From the NCBI RefSeq assembly GCF_000308755.1, contig NZ_BAGF01000038.1, positions 1-39,015 of the forward strand: DNA of 39,015 nt, written 5' to 3'. Source of the DNA: Nocardia pneumoniae NBRC 100136. Lineage in GTDB: Bacteria; Actinomycetota; Actinomycetes; Mycobacteriales; Mycobacteriaceae. A model generated the notes under the pieces. The model had not been told where the DNA came from. It was given only the letters and a program-made list of their open reading frames with translations, and searched no databases. Both the position numbers and the translations under genes were made by a program. Shown here in pieces: positions 33,789-39,015 of this stretch (positions within the stretch are counted from its first letter, which is position 1; each line of letters begins with the position of its first letter).

Positions 33789-34541
33789 ATGTCCACACAG
33801 CATGCCCGGTCCGACAGTCCCGCCACCGAAATGCACACTGCGGCGACGACGTGCGCGCCGGTGTTGACCGCCACTGGGATCGGTAAATCGTTCCGTCGTG
33901 GCGGGTGGCCCTTCTCGTCGAGGCAGATGGTGCTGCGCGGTGTGGACCTGGCGTTGTGCCCCGGTGAGGTGGTGGGGATGGTCGGGGAGAACGGGTCGGG
34001 CAAATCGACGGTGATGAAGATCCTGGTGGGCGAACTGCAACCGGACACCGGTACCGTCACTCGATCCGGGCTGCTCGGATACTGCCCGCAGCAGCCGGTG
34101 ATCTACGAACGGTTGACCTGTGACGAGCACATCGAGCTGTTCGCCCGCGCCTACCGGATGACCCGGGCGGATCAACTGCGCGCACAGCGAGAACTGTATG
34201 CGGCGTTGGGTTTCGAGCGTTACGCCCGGACCAGGGCGGATCGTCTGTCCGGCGGGACGCTGGCCAAACTGAATCTCACCCTCGCCCTGCTGGCCGATCC
34301 CGCCGTGCTGCTGCTCGACGAGCCCTACGCCGGATTCGACTGGGACACCTACCTGAAATTCTGGGAGCTGGTCGCTCACCGCCGCGCCGCGGGCCGCTCG
34401 GTGTTGATCATCAGTCACTTCGTCGCCGACGAGGACCGCTTCGACCGCATCCTGGAACTACGCGACGGGCAGGTGACACCGCGAATCGCCGGCGCTGCGG
34501 CATCGGACCGACCGCCCTCCACCAGCGAGCCGAGGCCATGA
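33789..34541 (+). CDS. ABC transporter ATP-binding protein
   Basis: A 250-residue ATPase of an ABC-2-type exporter. Walker A GENGSGKST (66-74), Q-loop GYCPQQPV, signature LSGGTLAKLNL (from 153), Walker B LLLDEP (174-179) and switch His 210 in LIISHF are all present. ATG 33789 (MSTQHARSDS) is the likely start; the first 25 residues are Thr/Ala-rich. Its stop overlaps the permease start as ATGA, so both proteins are produced together. Substrate unknown. Confidence 0.92.
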   Translation: MSTQHARSDSPATEMHTAATTCAPVLTATGIGKSFRRGGWPFSSRQMVLRGVDLALCPGEVVGMVGENGSGKSTVMKILVGELQPDTGTVTRSGLLGYCPQQPVIYERLTCDEHIELFARAYRMTRADQLRAQRELYAALGFERYARTRADRLSGGTLAKLNLTLALLADPAVLLLDEPYAGFDWDTYLKFWELVAHRRAAGRSVLIISHFVADEDRFDRILELRDGQVTPRIAGAAASDRPPSTSEPRP

Positions 34542-36028
34542 ACCGATCCGTCCTGCCCTACGTGCGGGCCTTCGTCACCGATTACGCCCGCAACCCAGTG
34601 AACCTGGTGGTGCTGGTGCTCGTGCCCGCACTGTTCGTGTTCGTCGCCGCGGGAACGATCTCCGATGCCATGGAACTGCTCGGCGGTATCGAGATGTCGG
34701 TGCAGACCGCGACAGTCGGCTGGTCAGCTGGTTTCCTCGCGGGCCTGGCGATGTACTTCCAGGTCCGCGCTGCCCGCGCCGCCGACCGGCGGCTGGTGGT
34801 TGCCGGGCTGGCGCCCGGACGACTGGTCGCCGCCCGCGCCACTACGGGACTGCTGCTTGCCGTGCTGGTGTCGGCGGTGTCGCTGGCGGCGTTGGCGGCG
34901 CGCACCGGCCTCGACCACCCGCTCCGCACGATCGCCGGGACGCTGATGTTCGCGGTGATCTATCTGGCCATCGGCGCCGTGATCGGGGTGCTGGCCAGCA
35001 ACCCGGTCAACGGCGCGGTGCTGGTGCTGTTCGTGTGGATCATCGACGTGTTCTTCGGGCCCTCCCGCATGGGCACCGACCAAACCTTCATTCGCTGGTT
35101 GCCGACGCATTTCGTGACCTTGTGGATGATCGACCTGCCCTCCGGGCACGGCGGACGGATCACCGACCTCGGCTACGCCCTGCTGTGGTCGATCGCCGCG
35201 GTCGCAGTCGGCTCGGTCGTGCTTGTCCGCGCCGCCCGCGCCGCGCCGCCCGCGCGCCGCCCGTCCGGGCAGCTGGTCACCGGGCTGCGGTTAGGGCTGG
35301 TCGAACTGCGCCGCAACCCGGCGCTGCTGGCGTTGCTGGTGGTCGTGCCGGTGGTGTTCATCCTGCTCGCCAAGGTGACCACCCCAGAACGCACCATTGC
35401 GATCTCGGTGCGTCACGGCGATCGGACCGTTGCCGACACATTCTGGTTCCCCGAGGTGCACGCGGGCACGATGGCACCTATCGCGGTCGCCGCGTTGGCC
35501 ACCCTGGCCGGGCTGTTCGTGGTGGCCGACTCCGAGGCGGGCGATCGACGACTGCGACTGGCCGGATACCGCCGCAGCGTACTGCTCGCCGTTCGTTTCG
35601 GCGTCCTCACGGTCGCGGTGGCGGTCATCGGCCTCGCCGCCCTCGCGATCACAGCGACGGTCTTCACGCCCGCGCAGTGGGCCGGATTCATCACCGCCCT
35701 CATGCTCGCCGCGATCACCTACGCTCTGATCGGGATGATTCTCGCGCCGCTGTTCGGCCGCGTGGCCGGTGTCTTCGTCGCCTTCCTGATCCCGTTCCTG
35801 GACCTCGGCCTGATCCAGAGCCCGATGCTGCGCCCCGAACCCGCGCCCTGGGCGCGGTTCTGGCCCGGATACGCGAGCACCCGATTACTGTTCGACACTG
35901 GCCTGACCACCGACTTCGACCTGCCCGCAACGCTGCTGCTCGCCCTGGCCTGGCCGAGCGGGTTGGTCGTGATCGCAGCCGTGCTCTTCGGCCGCGGCAC
36001 GCGAGCGCGACCACGCCTGGGCATCTGA
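34538..36028 (+). CDS. ABC-2 type transporter permease
   Basis: A 496-residue integral membrane protein beginning MNRSVLPYVRAFVTDYARNP, VNLVVLVLVPALFVFVAAGT. It appears to be two homologous halves of about six membrane segments each (second half starts LRLGLVELRRNPALLALLVV, VPVVFILLAKV). Helices include GAVIGVLASNPVNGAVLVLF, FVVADSEAG flanks and YALIGMILAPLFGRVAGVFV. It pairs with the preceding ATPase. The duplicated half is the layout of ABC-2 exporters with a fused permease pair. Likely exports a small molecule or lipid (inference). Confidence 0.88.
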   Translation: MNRSVLPYVRAFVTDYARNPVNLVVLVLVPALFVFVAAGTISDAMELLGGIEMSVQTATVGWSAGFLAGLAMYFQVRAARAADRRLVVAGLAPGRLVAARATTGLLLAVLVSAVSLAALAARTGLDHPLRTIAGTLMFAVIYLAIGAVIGVLASNPVNGAVLVLFVWIIDVFFGPSRMGTDQTFIRWLPTHFVTLWMIDLPSGHGGRITDLGYALLWSIAAVAVGSVVLVRAARAAPPARRPSGQLVTGLRLGLVELRRNPALLALLVVVPVVFILLAKVTTPERTIAISVRHGDRTVADTFWFPEVHAGTMAPIAVAALATLAGLFVVADSEAGDRRLRLAGYRRSVLLAVRFGVLTVAVAVIGLAALAITATVFTPAQWAGFITALMLAAITYALIGMILAPLFGRVAGVFVAFLIPFLDLGLIQSPMLRPEPAPWARFWPGYASTRLLFDTGLTTDFDLPATLLLALAWPSGLVVIAAVLFGRGTRARPRLGI

Positions 36029-36043
36029 TCGGGAGGAGCGCCA

Positions 36044-37060
36044 GTGAAGATCGCGATATACGAAGTCGAGCAGTGGGAACACACAGCGTGCCTACGGTTG
36101 CATCCGGAACATGAGCTGATCTGCTCGCCCGCGCCGCTGGACACGCATACCGCGGCCGAAGCGGCCGATGCCGACGTGCTCAGCACGTTCATCCGCTCAC
36201 GGCTCGACGCCGATGTGCTCGAACGGTTCCCGAAGCTGCAACTGGTGGCCACCCGGTCCACCGGCTACGACCATATCGATCTCGCGTACTGTGCCGCGCA
36301 CGGCATCACCGTCAGCAATGTTCCCGACTACGGCGACTCCACCGTCGCCGAACACGTCTTCGCCTTGATCCTCGGCCTCGCCCGCCACCTCGTCGACGCG
36401 GCCGAACGCACCCGCCGCGGCGGGTTCTCCCAGGCCGGACTGCGCGGATTCGAGCTGCGCGGCAAGACCCTGGGCGTGATCGGGACAGGGCGGATCGGCC
36501 GCCGCGTCATCGAGATCGCGGGCGGGTTCGGCATGGCCGTCGTCGCGACCGACCTCCAGCCCGATCATGCGGTCGCCGAGCGTCTCGGGTTCCGATACGC
36601 CGACCTGGATGACACGCTGGCCGCCGCCGATATCCTCACCCTGCACGTTCCGGCTACCACGGACACGGTTCATCTCATCTCCGACCGAGAGTTCGACCTG
36701 ATGAAGGCGGGCGCTGTCCTCATCAATACCGCACGGGGCCGCATCGTCGACGTCGCCGCCCTCATCAGGGCGCTGACCAGCGGAAAAGTGAAAGCGGCCG
36801 GACTGGACGTGCTGCCCGAGGAATCGGTCATCCAGGAAGAAGCCGAGATCTTCCGGGATCGCGCCCTCAGCCCACTCGAGCTGAGAACGCTTGTGGCCGA
36901 ACATGTCTTGTTCGGCTTCCCCAATGTCTTGATCACGCCGCACAACGCCTACAACACTGACGAGGCAGTACACCGGATCATCGATACAACGCTGCGGAAC
37001 ATCGAAGCATTCGCGCGGGGGGAACCGCGCAATACCGTACCGACCGTACCGCCCTTTTGA
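36044..37060 (+). CDS. D-isomer-specific 2-hydroxyacid dehydrogenase (D-lactate dehydrogenase-like)
   Basis: A 338-residue NAD-dependent reductase of 2-oxoacids. The Rossmann motif is GVIGTGRIGRRV (GxGxxG at 147-152), catalytic Arg 231 in LINTARGRIVD, an acidic residue in GLDVLPEE (259-260) and catalytic His 300 in VLITPHNAYNT. STGYDHIDL and NVPDYGDSTVAEH are typical of D-lactate dehydrogenases (usually about 330 residues). GTG 36044 is preceded by GGGAGGAG. It begins 15 bp after the ABC permease and may be co-transcribed. Confidence 0.92.
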   Translation: MKIAIYEVEQWEHTACLRLHPEHELICSPAPLDTHTAAEAADADVLSTFIRSRLDADVLERFPKLQLVATRSTGYDHIDLAYCAAHGITVSNVPDYGDSTVAEHVFALILGLARHLVDAAERTRRGGFSQAGLRGFELRGKTLGVIGTGRIGRRVIEIAGGFGMAVVATDLQPDHAVAERLGFRYADLDDTLAAADILTLHVPATTDTVHLISDREFDLMKAGAVLINTARGRIVDVAALIRALTSGKVKAAGLDVLPEESVIQEEAEIFRDRALSPLELRTLVAEHVLFGFPNVLITPHNAYNTDEAVHRIIDTTLRNIEAFARGEPRNTVPTVPPF

Positions 37061-37448
37061 TCATGGCCCATGGTTCCGCCGTAGGCGAAGGCTTGCGCCG
37101 TCCCCCTGCTGATGGTGAACCATCGCCTCAGCCGCGACCGGTTTCGTCGGAGTGCTGTTCAACAACTCCTACCAGGCGTTCTACTACCAGGCGGCCATCC
37201 TGGCCGGACCACTGGTCGGGCGCGGGGTGATGGCCTTGGATCTCCGGGTGGCCGCGGGTGCGGCAGCAGCAATGTTCGCAAACCCGATGACCGCTGAGGG
37301 GCGAACGCGGCAATGATCGCCAGGTCGTAAGTCCTCGACGGCAGGCCGATCGGCCATTCCACGACCCCGAGTTCGCGGGCATCGTAGAGATCGAGGCGGG
37401 ATCCGCTGTTCCGGCCTCGCACGATTCTGGCCGGAAGGAATATCGACA
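37061..37448. other. Intergenic stretch with a possible membrane-protein fragment
   Basis: A plus-strand frame reads ATGFVGVLFNNSYQAFYYQA, AILAGPLVGRGVMALDLRVA then AAAMFANP and stops at about 37316. It looks protein-like but I do not recognise it. GGAAGGAA just before 37449 is the ribosome site of the ATPase. Confidence 0.35.
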
Positions 37449-39015
37449 ATGGACGTGAACACCGGGCACGCTACGGCGGTTCTCGATGTCAAAGGGATGC
37501 TGCGGGCCAGCGAGAAGAACGTCGTCGACGCGGTGTTGGGCCGCCAGCCCGGCGTTGTCGAGGTGTCGGCGAACCCGGTGTCGCAGACCGCGACCGTGGT
37601 CTACGACCCGGACCGCACCTCGGTTGCGGAATTGCGCCGGGTGGTCCGTGATTGCGGCTACCACTGCGCAGGCCGGTCGGTGCCGGCGCACATTTGCGAC
37701 CCGATGCAGGAACCCGATCCGCCTGCTCACGCTGGCACCGCGCCCATGGTGTTGCCACCGCCGCCGCATGAGCGTGCGGTGGCACCGGTCGACCATGCCG
37801 TGCACGCCCGGCCGCGGAAGACGGCCGAGGTTCTGCGTTCCCCGCATGAGGCGATGGGCCACGGCGGGCATGCGGGCACCTCGATGGCGGCGATGGTGGC
37901 CGATATGCGCAACCGGTTCCTGGTGGCGATGGCGTTCTCGATCCCGATCGTGCTGTGGTCCCCGATGGGCTCACAAATGTTCGGCCGCGACCTGGCGGTA
38001 CCGTTCGGCCTACGCCAAGATGTGTGGGCATTGGCGCTGAGCCTGCCGGTGATCTTCTACTCATGCTGGATCTTCTTCGACGGCGCGATCCGTGCGTTGC
38101 GGGCACGGACGTTGGACATGATGGTGCTCGTCGCCGTCGCGGTCGGCGCGGGCTGGGGCTATTCGCTGGTGATCACCCTGACCGGCGGCGGCGAAGTGTT
38201 CTACGAAGCCGCGACCGTGCTCGCCTCCTTTGTGCTGCTGGGACATTGGTTCGAGATGCGTGCCCGCGGCGGCGCCAACGACGCTATCCGCGCACTGCTC
38301 GACCTCTCCCCGTCGAAAGCCGTCGTACTGCGCGACGGTGAACCGGTGGAGATCCCGACCGCCGACGTCGCGGTCGGTGATCTGCTGCTGGTGCGGCCCG
38401 GGGCGAAGATCGCCGTCGACGGCGTCGTCGAGGACGGCGACAGCGAGGTCGACGAATCCATGGTCACCGGCGAAAGCCTGCCCGTGCACAAAGCGGCGGG
38501 TTCAGAAGTGATCGGCGCGACCATCAACGCCAACGGCACCCTGCGCGTGCGCGCCACCAAGGTCGGTTCCGACACCGCGCTGGCACAGATCGTCGCACTC
38601 GTTCAACAAGCTCAGAACTCGAAGGCGCCGGGCCAGAAGCTGGCCGACCGGGCCGCGTTCTGGCTGGTCCTCGTCGCCCTGATCGGCGGCGGGCTCACCC
38701 TCGCGGCATGGTTGCTGCTCACCGACCGCCCATTCAGTGCCGCGATCCTGTTCGCCATCACCGTCGTGGTCATCACCTGCCCCGACGCTCTCGGACTGGC
38801 GACTCCGACTGCCATCATGGTCGGCACCGGACTCGGCGCCAAGCGCGGCGTGCTGTTCAAAAACGCTCTCGCCCTGGAAACCTCAGCTCGGGTCCAGGTG
38901 GTCGTGATGGACAAGACCGGCACCCTCACCAGAGGCGAGCCCGAAGTCACCGACGTCGTCACCGGCGGTGGACCTACCGCGAGGTCCGGCGATGACATGC
39001 TGCGGTTGGTGGCAG
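37449..39015 (+). CDS. Heavy-metal P1B-type ATPase (copper-type), C-terminus beyond window
   Basis: 522 residues visible. N-terminal HMA-like fold (residues 8-75) has [14 protein letters not shown] where family members have GMxCxxC, so both metal-binding cysteines are missing. A His/Met-rich linker follows ([20 protein letters not shown]). Membrane segments then lead to the actuator TGES (340-343), the transport-site motif [13 protein letters not shown] with CPD at 444-446 instead of CPC, and the phosphorylation motif DKTGT (488-492). It should pump a metal ion, probably Cu or a related ion, out of the cytoplasm, but the changed ligands leave the ion open. ATG 37449 has GGAAGGAA upstream. It is the last gene and runs off the window. 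Confidence 0.92.
   Translation, partial: MDVNTGHATAVLDVKGMLRASEKNVVDAVLGRQPGVVEVSANPVSQTATVVYDPDRTSVAELRRVVRDCGYHCAGRSVPAHICDPMQEPDPPAHAGTAPMVLPPPPHERAVAPVDHAVHARPRKTAEVLRSPHEAMGHGGHAGTSMAAMVADMRNRFLVAMAFSIPIVLWSPMGSQMFGRDLAVPFGLRQDVWALALSLPVIFYSCWIFFDGAIRALRARTLDMMVLVAVAVGAGWGYSLVITLTGGGEVFYEAATVLASFVLLGHWFEMRARGGANDAIRALLDLSPSKAVVLRDGEPVEIPTADVAVGDLLLVRPGAKIAVDGVVEDGDSEVDESMVTGESLPVHKAAGSEVIGATINANGTLRVRATKVGSDTALAQIVALVQQAQNSKAPGQKLADRAAFWLVLVALIGGGLTLAAWLLLTDRPFSAAILFAITVVVITCPDALGLATPTAIMVGTGLGAKRGVLFKNALALETSARVQVVVMDKTGTLTRGEPEVTDVVTGGGPTARSGDDMLRLVA

Noticed and set aside
36197..36973. Minus-strand frame opposite the 2-hydroxyacid dehydrogenase
   Set aside because: Mirror of a clearly coding gene with catalytic residues in place.
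1..39015. CRISPR arrays and rRNA or tRNA genes
   Set aside because: No regularly spaced repeats of CRISPR type and no convincing tRNA or rRNA sequence were seen on either strand.

Overview
The window is high-GC actinobacterial DNA. A mycofactocin locus, Nocardia/Rhodococcus/Mycobacterium-type gene content, GTG starts and translationally coupled overlaps (ATGA, GTGA) suggest a mycolic-acid-producing actinomycete, most likely Nocardia or a close relative. The genus is inferred from protein style, not proven.

Positions 1-11.9 kb form a coherent alcohol-oxidation locus. It holds the 5' part of an aldehyde dehydrogenase, a GAF/winged-helix regulator, acetyl-CoA synthetase, and a minus-strand mycofactocin operon mftA-mftB-mftC-mftD-mftF with one extra small ORF at its end. 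Diverging from mftA is an ErcA-like iron alcohol dehydrogenase followed by a GAF histidine kinase and a NarL-type response regulator. Together these encode redox-cofactor synthesis, alcohol to aldehyde to acetate to acetyl-CoA, and dedicated sensing. mftE and mftR are missing from the locus. A large inverted repeat sits between mftA and the dehydrogenase.

Positions 12.1-17.1 kb hold a minus-strand zinc alcohol dehydrogenase, a flavin monooxygenase with an NTF2-like N-terminal domain, and a second GAF regulator. A decayed plus-strand copy of that regulator lies between the monooxygenase and the intact regulator. Both regulator copies are preceded by the same 28-29 bp motif.

Positions 17.1-33 kb are an accessory, decaying region. 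It contains relics of IS3 and IS5 transposases, a peptide-ABC binding protein, an aminoglycoside phosphotransferase, a carbonic anhydrase and two tyrosine recombinases, plus a frameshifted DoxX gene. Intact genes lie between them: a DEAD-box helicase, a conserved hypothetical, a toxin-tail/immunity pair, two secreted proteins, a 2OG-Fe(II) oxygenase and a LuxR regulator. A 79-bp repeat occurs at 23.5 and 30.8 kb with a partial third copy at 19.2 kb. Each ends in CCGGACAC (CCAGACAC in one) followed by a palindrome, and the two full copies precede recombinase relics. This is the best candidate here for an undescribed mobile or att-type system.

Positions 33-39 kb return to intact genes: a SHOCT membrane protein, a two-gene ABC exporter, a D-2-hydroxyacid dehydrogenase, and a heavy-metal P-type ATPase (cut by the window edge) with a CPD instead of CPC motif and no metal-binding cysteine pair in its N-terminal HMA domain.
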